Source: Lysobacter sp. yr284
GTDB taxonomy: Bacteria; Pseudomonadota; Gammaproteobacteria; Xanthomonadales; Xanthomonadaceae
Assembly (NCBI RefSeq): GCF_900107375.1
Contig: NZ_FNPT01000002.1
Coordinates: 119,106-182,334 of the forward strand
Direction of reading: 5' to 3'
Length of the DNA stretch: 63,229 nt
Position 1 is the stretch's first letter; each line of letters begins with the position of its first letter. Positions 1-8,358 of this stretch are shown here, piece by piece. The notes beneath the pieces are model-generated. The model ran no database searches and was not told the DNA's origin. It saw only the letters and a list, made by a program, of their open reading frames with translations. The position numbers and the translations under genes were made by a program.

Positions 1-318
1 GCCGCGGTCGCGGCTCGCGCCGCTCCTACAGGGAGCGGTTTGTAGGCGCGGTCTCGCACAGGTGGCGGGCGCAGCGGCTGTAGGAGCTGCGCAAGCTGCG
101 ACCGCGGGGTAGCCGGTCGCGTCGCAAGCGCGGTGCCGCGGTCGCGGCTCGCGCCGCTCCTACAGGGAGCGGTTGCGAGCGCGTCGTGTAGGCGCGGTCT
201 CGCACGGTTGGCGGGCGCAGCGGCTGTAGGCGCTGCGCAAGCTGCGACCGCGGGGTGGCCGGTCGCGTCGCAAGCGCGATGCCGCGCACGCGGCTCGCAC
301 GGTTCCTGGCAGGGAACG
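1..318. repeat. Tandemly duplicated family of inverted REP-like elements
   Basis: A composite of about 133-146 bp occurs twice in tandem (about 1-133 and 134-280), with a decayed third start near 281-318. Each composite contains one copy of a roughly 30-bp element (TGTAGGAGC...GCGACCGCGG) on the minus strand (about 3-35 and 136-165) and one on the plus strand (78-107 and 223-253). The same element recurs as an inverted pair at 43691-43820. Such 'tgtaggagcggcgcaagccgcgaccg' elements are common dispersed repeats in this bacterial family. No coding gene is supported in 1-396. Confidence 0.75.
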
Positions 319-338
319 AACCCGAGCCCACAACGCAA

Positions 339-360
339 CAGGCCGCCCTAAGGCGGCCTG
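339..360 (-). terminator. Hairpin after the first NlpC/P60 gene
   Basis: Perfect 9-bp stem (CAGGCCGCC / GGCGGCCTG) with a CTAA loop, placed 36 bases beyond the stop of the minus-strand hydrolase gene. The T-run on the minus strand is weak, so it may work as a Rho-independent terminator or as a 3'-end stabilising hairpin. Confidence 0.55.
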
Positions 361-396
361 TCGAATGCGTGAAGCTGCGCGCGCTGCGGCGCGGGC

Positions 397-1143
397 TCAG
401 ATCCCGTCGACCCGGCGCGCTTCCATGAACTTGCCGCTCCAGTAGCCGCTGTCCAGGCTCGAGACGGTCACGTCCTTGCCGGTGCGCGGGGCGTGCACGA
501 AGCGGCCGTCGCCGAGGTAGATGCCGACGTGGTCGACCCGGCCGCGGCGGCCGAAGAACACCAGGTCGCCTTCGGTCATGGCGTCGCGGTCGATCACTTC
601 GCCGGTCTTGGCCATCTCGCGCGAGACGCGCGGCAGTTCGATGCCCAGGGCGTTGCGGAACACGTAGCCGACCAGGCCCGAGCAGTCGAAGCCCTGGTCC
701 GGCGAGGTGCCGCCCCAGCGGTAGGGCGTGCCCAGCAGGGCCAGCGCCTTCTGCAGCATGCCCTTGATCCGGCCCTGCTCGGCGACCGGCAGGTCGGTCT
801 TGCTCAGCGGGATGTCCTGGCCCTGGCCGAGCATGCGGTTCAGGTCGGTGGCCAGCATCAGGGCGCGGTCGGAGAGGGTCATCGCCTCCGGCAGCATGTG
901 GCCGCCGCTGGCTTCCGGCGCGTCGGCCGAGTCGTTGCGCAGCGACGGGCCGCCCGGCAGCAGGGACGAGGCCATGCCGGCGGAGGTGGACTGGGCGAAG
1001 GCGGGAACGGCGCAGACCGCCAGGGCGGCGGTCAGCAGGATGCGTTGGGTGGCCCGGCGGCCGGGGCGTCGGCCTTGGGCGGTGTCGCGAGATGCTTGGG
1101 GGGTGGCAGTCTGGCGGTTGTGGCGATGGGTCGAAGTCGTCAC
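397..1143 (-). CDS. Secreted NlpC/P60 (C40) cell-wall hydrolase
   Basis: 248 residues from a GTG start. After a basic N-terminus, residues 33-50 form a Sec signal peptide ending AVPAFA-QS. The C-terminal half is an NlpC/P60 domain: catalytic Cys154 in FDCSGLVGYV, His205 in RVDHVGIYLG and a second conserved His217 in RFVHAP. The family cleaves peptide bonds in peptidoglycan stems (D-Glu to diamino acid), so the protein should act in the periplasm or outside the cell. Its nearest paralogue follows at 1297-1929 on the same strand. A perfect CRP/Clp-type site lies about 100 bp upstream, suggesting control by the global regulator Clp. The GTG has no obvious Shine-Dalgarno, so the exact start is uncertain. 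Confidence 0.85.
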   Translation of the reverse strand: MTTSTHRHNRQTATPQASRDTAQGRRPGRRATQRILLTAALAVCAVPAFAQSTSAGMASSLLPGGPSLRNDSADAPEASGGHMLPEAMTLSDRALMLATDLNRMLGQGQDIPLSKTDLPVAEQGRIKGMLQKALALLGTPYRWGGTSPDQGFDCSGLVGYVFRNALGIELPRVSREMAKTGEVIDRDAMTEGDLVFFGRRGRVDHVGIYLGDGRFVHAPRTGKDVTVSSLDSGYWSGKFMEARRVDGI

Positions 1144-1234
1144 TTAGTAATCACAGAGTCGTCACCGGAGAAGGACAATACCCGCCAGGCGAGACAGTGT
1201 GGTTCAAATTTCGTTAGAGGGCCGTAAACAGGCA

Positions 1235-1250
1235 TGTGATTTTGCTCACA
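1235..1250 (-). promoter_or_regulatory. Perfect CRP/Clp operator upstream of the NlpC/P60 gene
   Basis: TGTGATTTTGCTCACA matches the consensus TGTGA-N6-TCACA at all ten half-site positions. It is centred about 100 bp upstream of the GTG of the hydrolase at 397-1143, in an AT-richer patch (about 1200-1300). In Xanthomonadaceae the CRP homologue Clp controls secreted enzymes. A direct repeat AGTCGTCAC (1135-1143 and 1157-1165, 22 bp apart, about two helical turns) overlaps the start region and may be another regulator site. Confidence 0.7.
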
Positions 1251-1296
1251 TTTCTGACGTGTACGAGACCGCAGTCCTGTTCAGATTGTCTCAAAT

Positions 1297-1929
1297 TTAT
1301 CTGAGAATTCGCTTGGCGCCGCTGTAGTGATCGCGCCAGTACGGGCCGTCCAGGCGGTCCAGGCGGACCGTGCCGCCGCTGCTGGGGGCGTGGACGAAGC
1401 GGCCCTCGCCGACGTAGATGCCGACGTGGGTGACGCTGCCGGCGCTGCCGAAGAAGACCAGGTCGCCGGCGGCCAGGCGCAGCGGGTCGATGCGCGGGCC
1501 CTGGTAGCCGGCCAGGTCGCGCGAGGTGCGCGGCAGGTTCAGCGCCAGCATGTCGCGGTAGACGTAGTTGACCAAGCCGCTGCAGTCGAAGCCGCCTTCC
1601 GGGGTGTTGCCGCCGTAGCGGTAGGGCGTGCCGACCAGGCTGAAGGCGCGCATCAGCACGGCGTTGGCGGCCTGGGGGTTGTCCGGGTCCACGTGCGGCC
1701 AGGCCCGGGTCGGCTGGGCCGGCGGCGGGGTGCGGCGCACGGTTTGCTTGCCGCCGCCGCAGGCGGCCAGCAGGCCGCACAGGACGGCGGCGACGACCGC
1801 GGCGGGGAGCGGTCCCGGCCATGCGCGGCGCCCGCGAACTGGCGCGGGAGCGGTGTTGCCGGGATAATGCGCGGCCTTCGTCACGCCGATAGCTTGGCGG
1901 CTCGCGGCGGCGGCGACAAGACAATCCAT
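1297..1929 (-). CDS. NlpC/P60 (C40) hydrolase, predicted lipoprotein
   Basis: About 210 residues if translated from the ATG at 1929. A GTG at 1884 is an alternative; neither has a clear ribosome binding site. A hydrophobic stretch ends in the lipobox LLAAC followed by GGG, so the mature protein is probably lipid-anchored. The C-terminal NlpC/P60 domain has FDCSGLVNYV (nucleophile Cys), VTHVGIYVG and RFVHAP (histidines), and YWRDHYSGAKR near the end. It is a paralogue of the hydrolase at 397-1143 but membrane-anchored rather than soluble, like Spr/MepS-type endopeptidases, which open peptidoglycan cross-links during growth. It is divergent from slyD, with under 90 bp between start codons. Confidence 0.82.
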   Translation of the reverse strand: MDCLVAAAASRQAIGVTKAAHYPGNTAPAPVRGRRAWPGPLPAAVVAAVLCGLLAACGGGKQTVRRTPPPAQPTRAWPHVDPDNPQAANAVLMRAFSLVGTPYRYGGNTPEGGFDCSGLVNYVYRDMLALNLPRTSRDLAGYQGPRIDPLRLAAGDLVFFGSAGSVTHVGIYVGEGRFVHAPSSGGTVRLDRLDGPYWRDHYSGAKRILR

Positions 1930-2017
1930 GTGTCGTTTTGTGGCGGCCGGCGCAGCCTGGCCGTCGATTCCTCTACTTCCCCGGGCGCGTCGTGCGCGTC
2001 CACCAGCCGGACTAGCC

Positions 2018-2497
2018 ATGAAAATCGAAAAAGATCGCGTCGTGCGTTTCCACTACACCGTAGCCGAGCAGGGCGGCGAGCCCGTCGAGAGCTCGGAAGA
2101 CCGCGAACCGCTGGCGATCCTGATCGGCCACAACAACATCATCCCGGGCCTGGAAAAGGCGATGGACGGCCGCGAGGCCGGCGACAAGTTCGAAGTCGAC
2201 GTGCCGGCGGCCGAGGCTTACGGCGAGCGCCAGGAAGGCCTGACCCAGCGCGTGCCGAAGAAGTACTTCAAGGACGCCAAGCTGGTCCCGGGCATGCAGG
2301 CGGTGCTGCCGACCAACTTCGGCCCGCGCGCGGTGACGATCCAGAAGGTCGGCATGAGCGTGGTCGACGTCGACCTGAACCACCCGATGGCGGGCAAGGA
2401 CCTGCACTTCGCGATCGAGATCGTGGAAGTGCGCGAAGCCGCGGCGGAAGAGGTCGAGCACGGCCACGTCCATGGCGACGGCGGCCACGCCCACTGA
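2018..2497 (+). CDS. slyD: FKBP-type peptidyl-prolyl isomerase SlyD
   Basis: 159 residues, start MKIEKDRVV. The FKBP half carries the SlyD-type pattern IGHNNIIPGLEKAMDG, followed by the insert-in-flap chaperone domain (roughly residues 65-130) and a return to FKBP at HFAIEIVEV. The tail EHGHVHGDGGHAH is histidine-rich and acidic, like the metal-binding tail of E. coli SlyD but shorter. SlyD catalyses proline cis-trans isomerisation, acts as a folding chaperone and binds nickel in the cytoplasm. An in-frame start at 1928 would add 30 residues with no family counterpart, so the internal ATG was chosen. A strong terminator follows. Confidence 0.92.
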   Translation: MKIEKDRVVRFHYTVAEQGGEPVESSEDREPLAILIGHNNIIPGLEKAMDGREAGDKFEVDVPAAEAYGERQEGLTQRVPKKYFKDAKLVPGMQAVLPTNFGPRAVTIQKVGMSVVDVDLNHPMAGKDLHFAIEIVEVREAAAEEVEHGHVHGDGGHAH

Positions 2498-2534
2498 GCC
2501 GCGCGGCCCGCTCGGGCCGCTGAGGCGATACCGG

Positions 2535-2562
2535 ACGGCCCGCGCTTGCGGGCCGTTCGTTT
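2535..2562 (+). terminator. Rho-independent terminator of slyD
   Basis: ACGGCCCGC (2535-2543), loop GCTT, GCGGGCCGT (2548-2556), then TCGTTTTG. Perfect 9-bp GC-rich stem and a T-rich tail 37 bases after the slyD stop. Confidence 0.85.
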
Positions 2563-2608
2563 TGTGGGACGGGTCGATCCGATGGCGCAGCGCGACCTGA
2601 GCGAAGGG

Positions 2609-2712
2609 CATCGGGGCTGAAGCCCCTCCCACAACAGCAGACCGGTGCGGCCGGGGCTTCTGAGGGATGACCTTCGGGGCTTTCGTGGCAGGGCCTTCAG
2701 GCCCGACGCTCT
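2609..2712. repeat. Dispersed 'ggggctgaagcccc' type repeat with a related arm
   Basis: 2609-2634 holds an imperfect palindrome built on GGGGCTTCAGCCCC plus CTCCCACAA, a dispersed element seen in Xanthomonadaceae/Lysobacter intergenic DNA. A second block, 2660-2712, repeats related words (GGGGCTTCTGAGG, GGGCCTTCAGGCCC). The same 'ccttcaggcccga' word recurs near 51810-51830. Non-coding. Confidence 0.5.
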
Positions 2713-2792
2713 CGCATCCGATCGCCGTACCCACCGCCCCTTCCCACGCATACTCGCGGCGGCATTGCGCTGTCCGCTGCAGGCTTCCGTCG

Positions 2793-4037
2793 ATGACCGC
2801 ATCCGTCCCCGAACTCGCGCCCGTATCCGTCCCCGAGCGCGTGGCCGCGCTCGATGCGCTGCGCGGGCTGGCCTTGCTCGGCATCCTGCTAAGCAACCTC
2901 GCCGCTTTCGCCGGGCCGTTGTACGAGTTGCACGACGGCATCGATCCGGCGCTGCGCGGCGGCGACCGGGCGCTGGCGACGTTCGTCTACGTGGCGATCC
3001 GCGACAAGGCCTGGACCTTGTTCGCGCTGCTGTTCGGGATGGGCTTCGCCGCCATGCTCGGGCGCGCGCAGGCGACGGGGCGCGGGTTCGGCGCGGTCTA
3101 CCTGCGCCGCAGCCTCGGCCTGGCCGCGATCGGCCTGGTCCATGCCTGGGCGATCTGGGCCGGCGACATCCTGGTCACCTACGCGCTGTGCGCGTTCGCG
3201 TTGCTGGCGCTGCGCCGGCTCTCCGACGAGGCCTGGCTGGCGCTGGGCTGCACGCTGTACCTGGCCGGGACCGGCTTCATGCTGCTGGTGGCCGCGTCGC
3301 TGACCCTGCCCGGCGTGGCCCAGGGCGGCGCGCGCGAACTGGCGCGGGCGCAGGCCGAGCGCGCGGCCGAGGTCGCGGCCTATGCCCACGGCGACTACGC
3401 CGCGGCGACCGCGCAGCGCGTGCATTTCTTCTTCGACACCACGCTGCCGGGCTGGGCGGTGATGCTGCCGCTGGCGTTGGGGCTGTTCCTGATCGGCGCG
3501 GCGCTGATGCGCAGCGGCACGCTCGCCGACCCGGCGCGCCATCGCGCGCGCCTGCAGGCGATGCTGCGTTACGGCGGCGCGTTCGGCGTCGGCCTGACCG
3601 CGGCCAGCGTGGCGCTGGAGCCGGCGCCGTCGGTGGCGGTGTACACCGCCTCGTCGGTGCTGGCGCAGACCCTGCACATCGCCGGCGGCTTGCCGCTGGC
3701 GCTGGCCGCGATCGCCGCGGTGGCGCTGCTGCTCGACGCCGGCGCGCGCTGGCCGCTGCGCTTCGCCGCCGCCGGACGCATGGCGCTGACCCATTACCTG
3801 GCGCAGTCGCTGGTCGCGACCTGGCTGTTGTACGGCCACGGCCTGGGCCAATGGGGCCGCTGGTCGTACAGCGCGCTGGTGCTGGCCGCGCTGGCGCTGT
3901 TCGCCGCGCAGATGGCGTTCAGCGCGTGGTGGCTGCAACGGTTCCGGTTCGGGCCGGTGGAATGGCTGTGGCGCGCCTTCACTTACGGGCGCTGGCCGCC
4001 GCTGCGGATCGAGCGCGGGCACGCGCGCCAGGTCTGA
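2793..4037 (+). CDS. DUF418-family integral membrane protein
   Basis: 414 residues. The N-terminus ERVAALDALRGLALLGILLSN is the signature of the DUF418/acyltransferase-3-like membrane families, and the C-terminal region (RMALTHYLAQSLVATWLLYG to ERGHARQV) matches the DUF418 end. Many hydrophobic segments separated by short loops predict about ten membrane helices. The biochemical function of DUF418 proteins is not established; some are linked to export or envelope modification. The start MTASVPELAPVSVPERV was chosen because the 42 in-frame residues upstream are repeat-derived and lack family character. It stands alone; the downstream neighbour is convergent. Confidence 0.85.
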   Translation: MTASVPELAPVSVPERVAALDALRGLALLGILLSNLAAFAGPLYELHDGIDPALRGGDRALATFVYVAIRDKAWTLFALLFGMGFAAMLGRAQATGRGFGAVYLRRSLGLAAIGLVHAWAIWAGDILVTYALCAFALLALRRLSDEAWLALGCTLYLAGTGFMLLVAASLTLPGVAQGGARELARAQAERAAEVAAYAHGDYAAATAQRVHFFFDTTLPGWAVMLPLALGLFLIGAALMRSGTLADPARHRARLQAMLRYGGAFGVGLTAASVALEPAPSVAVYTASSVLAQTLHIAGGLPLALAAIAAVALLLDAGARWPLRFAAAGRMALTHYLAQSLVATWLLYGHGLGQWGRWSYSALVLAALALFAAQMAFSAWWLQRFRFGPVEWLWRAFTYGRWPPLRIERGHARQV

Positions 4038-4106
4038 GCCGATCCGCGCCGCTGGTGCCGGGCGATGGACGCGGCGCCGCAACCCGGCGCCGGGCCGCGT
4101 AAAACA

Positions 4107-4132
4107 CGACGGCCCGCCGAAGCGGGCCGTCG
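4107..4132 (-). terminator. Terminator of the first M4 protease gene
   Basis: Perfect 11-bp stem CGACGGCCCGC / GCGGGCCGTCG around a CGAA loop. Read on the minus strand it is followed by TGTTTTA, 42 bases after the protease stop. It could also end the convergent DUF418 transcript. Confidence 0.8.
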
Positions 4133-4174
4133 TCGCGCCGCCGCGCGGCGGCGCAGGCGAACCTCACGCCGCGG

Positions 4175-5965
4175 TCAGTTGACGTTGACCGCGCTCCACA
4201 CCCGCGCCAGCGCGGTGTACTCGGCCGAGTTGGCGCCGTACAGGTCGGTCGCCGCCTGCAGCGTCCAGGTGCGCGCCTGCGGATAGGTCGTGCTGGAGAC
4301 GAAGTAGCGGGTCAACGCGCGGTACATGATCGCGCCCATCTTGTTGCGGCCGATGCCGGCGATGGCGGTGTCGCCGTTGCAGACCATCTGCGCCTTGGTG
4401 TAGTTGAAGCCGGCCGGCACGTTGGCGCCTTCCGAGCCCAGGTAGAACACGCGGTTGAGCACGCCGGAGGTGTAGTGCGGGTCGAACGGGCCGCGCGCGT
4501 AGGTCTGCGAGGCGGTGAAGCCGCCGCTGGGATAGCAGACCTTCGACGCGCCGTCGGCGTCCTGCTTGAACATCTGGCGCAGCGCCTTCTTGTCGCCGGG
4601 GTTGCTGATGTAGACCTCTTCGCCGATCAGGTAGTCGCCCGGATCGTTGGCGTTGGCGACGCTGAACTCGACCAGGGTGCCGAAGATGTCGGAGATGCCC
4701 TCGTTGATGCCGCCGGAGTCCTTGATGTTGTAGTAGCCCAGCCGCGCGGTCGCGCCGGTGACGCCGTGGGTCATCTCGTGGCCGGCCACGTCCAGCGCCA
4801 CCAGCGGGCGGTAGGTGGTGCCGTCGCCGTCGCCGTAGAGCATCGCCGAGCCGTCCCAGTAGGCGTTGACCAGGTTGGTCGGGCCGTAGTGGACGTAGCT
4901 CTTGACCCCGCGGCCGTCGTTGAAGATGCCGTTGCGGCCGTGCACGTTCTTGTAATAGTCCCAGGTCGCGGCGACGCCGTAGTGGGCGTCGGCGGCGGCG
5001 GAGGCGCGGTCGGAGGTGGTGTTGTTGCCCCACACGTTGTCGGCGTCCTTGAACAGCGTGCCGCTGGCGACGCTGCGGTTGCCGGCGTCGAGGGTCTGGC
5101 CGTTGCCGCGGTTGGGATCGGTCATCTCGAAACCGCCGCTGACCGAGTTGGTGACGATGCCGACGTTGCCCAGGGTCAGGGTCTTGCCGGTGCCGTTGGC
5201 GGCCGCGGCGTGGACGTGGTCCTCTTCGTGCAGCAGCGCGCCGTTGCTCGCGTCGATGAAGTAGCTGAGGTTGCCCGGCGCCGGGTCGTTGTTGCGTTCG
5301 CCGCGCACGTCGACCTGGTAGGCCAGGGTCGGCTCGACGCCGCGCGCGAACACCACCAACTGCGGCTGCGACACCGACGAGGCGGTGCCGTCGAACGCGG
5401 CGCCGGCCTCGATGCGGGCGCGCTCGGCGCCGATCGCCGGCTTCAGCGCGGGGCGGACGAGGGTGCGCATGTCGTCGCCCTGGCTGATCGACAGCAACTG
5501 GCCGTCGCGGCTGTGCACGACGAAGTCGCCGCCGACCACCGGCAGGCCCTGGTAGCTGCGCTCCATGCGCACGTGCTCGGTGCCGTCGCGGTCGATCATG
5601 ACGTCGCGGGCGCTGAAGCCGTCGGCGGCGACGCGGTGCAACTGTTCGCCGGCGGCGCCGGCGAGCAGGCCGCGCGCGCGGGCGGCGGCGGGCGAGGCGT
5701 CGGCCTGCGCCGGCGAAGCCGAGGCGGCGGCCAGTTCGCTGCCGGCGCGCGCGCCGGTGCCGGCCGACAGCATCGCGATCGGCGAGTTGCGGTGCGCGGC
5801 CGCCGGCAGCGCGTTCGCGGCGGCGGCGGACGCGGCGCCGGCGGCGCGGGCACCGGCATCGGCGACGCGCGCGCCGGTTGCGGTGCCGCTGTCGGCCGAC
5901 TGGCTTGCGAGCACGGCCACCGCGGCGAGGATGGCGGCGCCGAGCAGGGCGATCTTCGGTTGCAT
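4175..5965 (-). CDS. Secreted M4 (thermolysin-like) zinc metalloprotease
   Basis: 596 residues from ATG 5965, which has GGGGAAG five bases upstream; an in-frame GTG at 5971 lies too close to it. Signal peptide (residues 1-22), then a long propeptide with FTP and PepSY character (VMIDRDGTEHVRMERSYQ, AYQVDVRGE), then the M4 catalytic domain. HEMTH (about 396-400) supplies the zinc histidines and catalytic Glu; GGINEGISD (about 420-428) the third ligand; DPHYTSGVLN the transition-state His. No C-terminal pre-peptidase domain is visible. A broad-specificity extracellular protease is expected, activated by propeptide removal. The paralogue at 6331-8163 is its upstream neighbour on the same strand, so a tandem duplication is likely. 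Confidence 0.93.
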   Translation of the reverse strand: MQPKIALLGAAILAAVAVLASQSADSGTATGARVADAGARAAGAASAAAANALPAAAHRNSPIAMLSAGTGARAGSELAAASASPAQADASPAAARARGLLAGAAGEQLHRVAADGFSARDVMIDRDGTEHVRMERSYQGLPVVGGDFVVHSRDGQLLSISQGDDMRTLVRPALKPAIGAERARIEAGAAFDGTASSVSQPQLVVFARGVEPTLAYQVDVRGERNNDPAPGNLSYFIDASNGALLHEEDHVHAAAANGTGKTLTLGNVGIVTNSVSGGFEMTDPNRGNGQTLDAGNRSVASGTLFKDADNVWGNNTTSDRASAAADAHYGVAATWDYYKNVHGRNGIFNDGRGVKSYVHYGPTNLVNAYWDGSAMLYGDGDGTTYRPLVALDVAGHEMTHGVTGATARLGYYNIKDSGGINEGISDIFGTLVEFSVANANDPGDYLIGEEVYISNPGDKKALRQMFKQDADGASKVCYPSGGFTASQTYARGPFDPHYTSGVLNRVFYLGSEGANVPAGFNYTKAQMVCNGDTAIAGIGRNKMGAIMYRALTRYFVSSTTYPQARTWTLQAATDLYGANSAEYTALARVWSAVNVN

Positions 5966-6330
5966 GTGCACTTCCCCTTCGAATCTAAATGGATGAAAGG
6001 TGGCCGCACGCCTTCGGCGCCGCGTCGCGCGCGGAACGTGAGGCGGCGGGCCGCAGCGGTGCGGCGGATAGGAATGGGGCCGTTCGCCGATGCAGCCATG
6101 GCACGTTAGGCGCGCTCGAAAGGCACGTCGAAGCTGAATCCCTTGTCGGCATCACACAATCGCGCACGCCGATTCGCTGCGCGTCACATATCGCTTTTTG
6201 CTCATGACGCCGCGGCGCGGGATTCGATCCGCGCGGGCGCGTCGGCGGCGTGCGCGTGCGCGCCAACGCGAACGGCCCGCGTGCGCGGGCCGTTCGTGAG
6301 CGCCGGGACGCGGCGCGGTGCCGCCGCAGG
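5966..6330 (-). promoter_or_regulatory. Promoter region of the first M4 protease, with a motif shared with its paralogue
   Basis: This gap contains the 9-mer CACGTTAGG at 6102-6110 (CCTAACGTG on the coding strand), 137 bp before the start codon. The same 9-mer lies at 8300-8308, also exactly 137 bp before the start of the second M4 gene, though the surrounding sequence is not alike. The TAACGT core could be a -10 element, implying a leader of roughly 130 bases. The only other feature is a hairpin at 6271-6294; no gene is supported here. Confidence 0.45.
6271..6294 (-). terminator. Hairpin after the second M4 protease gene
   Basis: AACGGCCCGCG (6271-6281) and CGCGGGCCGTT (6284-6294) form a long inverted repeat 37 bases beyond the protease stop. 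The T-tract on the minus strand is poor, so efficiency is uncertain. Confidence 0.6.
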
Positions 6331-8163
6331 TCAGCCGACCTTGACCGCCGACCAGGCGCGCGCGACCGCCTGATGCTCGGCCGAACCGTTGCCGTACAGA
6401 TCGGCCGCGGCCTGCAGCGTGCCGGCGCGCGCGCCGGGGTAGTCGGTGCTGGAGACGAAGTACTTGGTCAGCGCGCGATACCAGATCGCGCCGGCCTTGG
6501 CCAAACCGATGCCGGCGATGGCGGTGTCGCCGTTGCACGACAGGTCGGCCGCGGTCAGGCCCGCGTAGCCCGCCGGCGGCTGCGATCCCTGCGCCATCAG
6601 GTAGAAGGCCAGGTTGGCGACGCCGGAGGTGAAGTGCGGGTCGAACTTGTCGCCCTTCTTGGTATACGCGGCGGTGAAGCCGCCGGCCGGATAGCACTTG
6701 AACGAGGCCATGCCGTTGCTGCGGAAGGCCGCGTCCAGGTTCTGCTGGAACATCACCCGCAGCGGATGCTCCTGGCCGCCGGCGGCCGGGCGGAAGCGCA
6801 GCTTCTCGCCGATCAGGAAGTCGCCGGGATCGCTGGCGTTGCCGACGCTGAACTCGACCAGGGTGCCGAAGATGTCGGACACGGCTTCGTTGAGGCCGCC
6901 GGCATCCTTGATGCTGTAGTAGCCCAGCTTGGCGGTGGCGCCGGTGACGCCGTGGCTCATTTCGTGGCCGGCCACGTCGAGCGCGACCAGCGGCGTATTG
7001 CCGTTGCTGGCGTCGCCGTCGCCGTAGAGCATGGCGTTGCCGTCCCAGAAGGCGTTGAACACGTTGGCGCCGTAGTGGACGTAGCTCTTCACGCCCTTGC
7101 CGTCGTTCTTGATGCCGTTGCGGCCGTGCACGGCCTTGTAGTAATCCCAGGTCGCGGCCACGCCGTAGTGGGCGTCGACCGCCGCGCTCGCGCGGTCGCT
7201 GGTGGCGTTGTTGCCCCACACGTTGTCGGCGTCGGAGAACGCGGCGGCGAGGAAGGTGAACTGGTAGTTCTTGGCGTCCAGCGTCTGGCCGCCGCCGCGC
7301 GACGGGTCGGTCAGGGCGTAGCCGTTGTTGCTGGAGTCGGCGATGAGGCCGACGTTGCCCAGCAGCAGGCTCTTGCCGGTGCCGGCCGCGGCGGCGGCTT
7401 CGACGTGGTCCTCGGCTTCCAGCAGGCGGCCGTCGCGGGCGTCGAGGAAGTAGGAGAACACGCCCGGCGCCGGATCGTCGCGGCGTTCGCCGCGCAGATC
7501 GACCTGGTAGGCGAGCGTCGGCTCGATGCCGTTGCGCGCGTACACCACCAGCGTGGCCTGATCGAGTTCGGCGATGCGGCCATCGAAGTGCGCGCCGGCT
7601 TCGCGCCGCGCTTGCGCAGTGTCGATGCCCGGCTGCAGTTGCGGCCGCAGCGTGGTGCGCAGGTTGCCGCCCTGGGTGACCGAGAGCAGTTGGCCGTCGC
7701 GCGAATGCACGACCATGTCGGCGCCGATCACCGGCAGGCCCTGGTAGCTGCGTTCCATGCGCACGTGCTCGGTGCCGTCGCGGTCGATCATCACGTCGCG
7801 GGCGTTGAAGCCGTCGGCCTGGGCGAGATTGACCTCGCGCGCGGCGGCGGTGGCGAGCAGCTGGCGTGCGCGCTCGGCCGCCGCGGTGCGGTCGGCCTGT
7901 TCGGGCGAGCTGCTGGCCCAGGCCTGCTGGCTGCCGGGACGGGCGCGGGTGTCGGCCAGCGCGCGCAGCGCGGCGGTGTTCTGCGCGGCGGCAGCGAGGG
8001 CATGGGCGGAAGCGGCCGGCGTCGCCACGGCTGCGGTCCGGGCCGGATCAGCGGCGGCAGCGCTGCCGGCGACGACGGCGGGACCGGAGCGGGCGCCGTA
8101 GACGGCCACGCCGGCGAGCGCGGCGACGACGGCGGTGCTGAGTAGAGCGGTCTTCAACTGCAT
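6331..8163 (-). CDS. Secreted M4 (thermolysin-like) zinc metalloprotease, paralogue
   Basis: 610 residues with a signal peptide (MQLKTALLSTAVVAALAGVAVYGA). The propeptide shares VMIDRDGTEHVRMERSYQGLP with the neighbour at 4175-5965. The catalytic domain has HEMSHGVTGA (zinc His and catalytic Glu), GGLNEAVSD (third ligand) and DPHFTSGVAN (active-site His), so it should be active. Compared with its neighbour it has small insertions (for example FRPAAGGQEHPLR and YTKKGDKFDP), suggesting different substrate preference. Upstream lie two strong palindromes (8359-8403) absent from the neighbour's promoter, so the two copies may be controlled differently. Confidence 0.93.
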   Translation of the reverse strand: MQLKTALLSTAVVAALAGVAVYGARSGPAVVAGSAAAADPARTAAVATPAASAHALAAAAQNTAALRALADTRARPGSQQAWASSSPEQADRTAAAERARQLLATAAAREVNLAQADGFNARDVMIDRDGTEHVRMERSYQGLPVIGADMVVHSRDGQLLSVTQGGNLRTTLRPQLQPGIDTAQARREAGAHFDGRIAELDQATLVVYARNGIEPTLAYQVDLRGERRDDPAPGVFSYFLDARDGRLLEAEDHVEAAAAAGTGKSLLLGNVGLIADSSNNGYALTDPSRGGGQTLDAKNYQFTFLAAAFSDADNVWGNNATSDRASAAVDAHYGVAATWDYYKAVHGRNGIKNDGKGVKSYVHYGANVFNAFWDGNAMLYGDGDASNGNTPLVALDVAGHEMSHGVTGATAKLGYYSIKDAGGLNEAVSDIFGTLVEFSVGNASDPGDFLIGEKLRFRPAAGGQEHPLRVMFQQNLDAAFRSNGMASFKCYPAGGFTAAYTKKGDKFDPHFTSGVANLAFYLMAQGSQPPAGYAGLTAADLSCNGDTAIAGIGLAKAGAIWYRALTKYFVSSTDYPGARAGTLQAAADLYGNGSAEHQAVARAWSAVKVG

Positions 8164-8358
8164 GGAAGCGGTCCCCGGAAAAGCGATGCGGAAGACGGCG
8201 CGCGGGACGGTCGGGCCCGTGGGGCCCGGCGCGGCGGCGCCGGAACGGCTCGGGCGGCGCGTCCGGCGACGGCGGACGGCGGCGCGGCGAGTCGGAATCC
8301 ACGTTAGGGGCGGCCGATCGCGGCGATGCGGCCTGGAAACGTTTTTTCATAATTAGAA

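Noticed and set aside
1201-1220. A GGTTCAAAT word resembling a tRNA T-loop.
   Set aside because: No acceptor stem, anticodon arm or CCA can be drawn around it; it lies in a promoter region.
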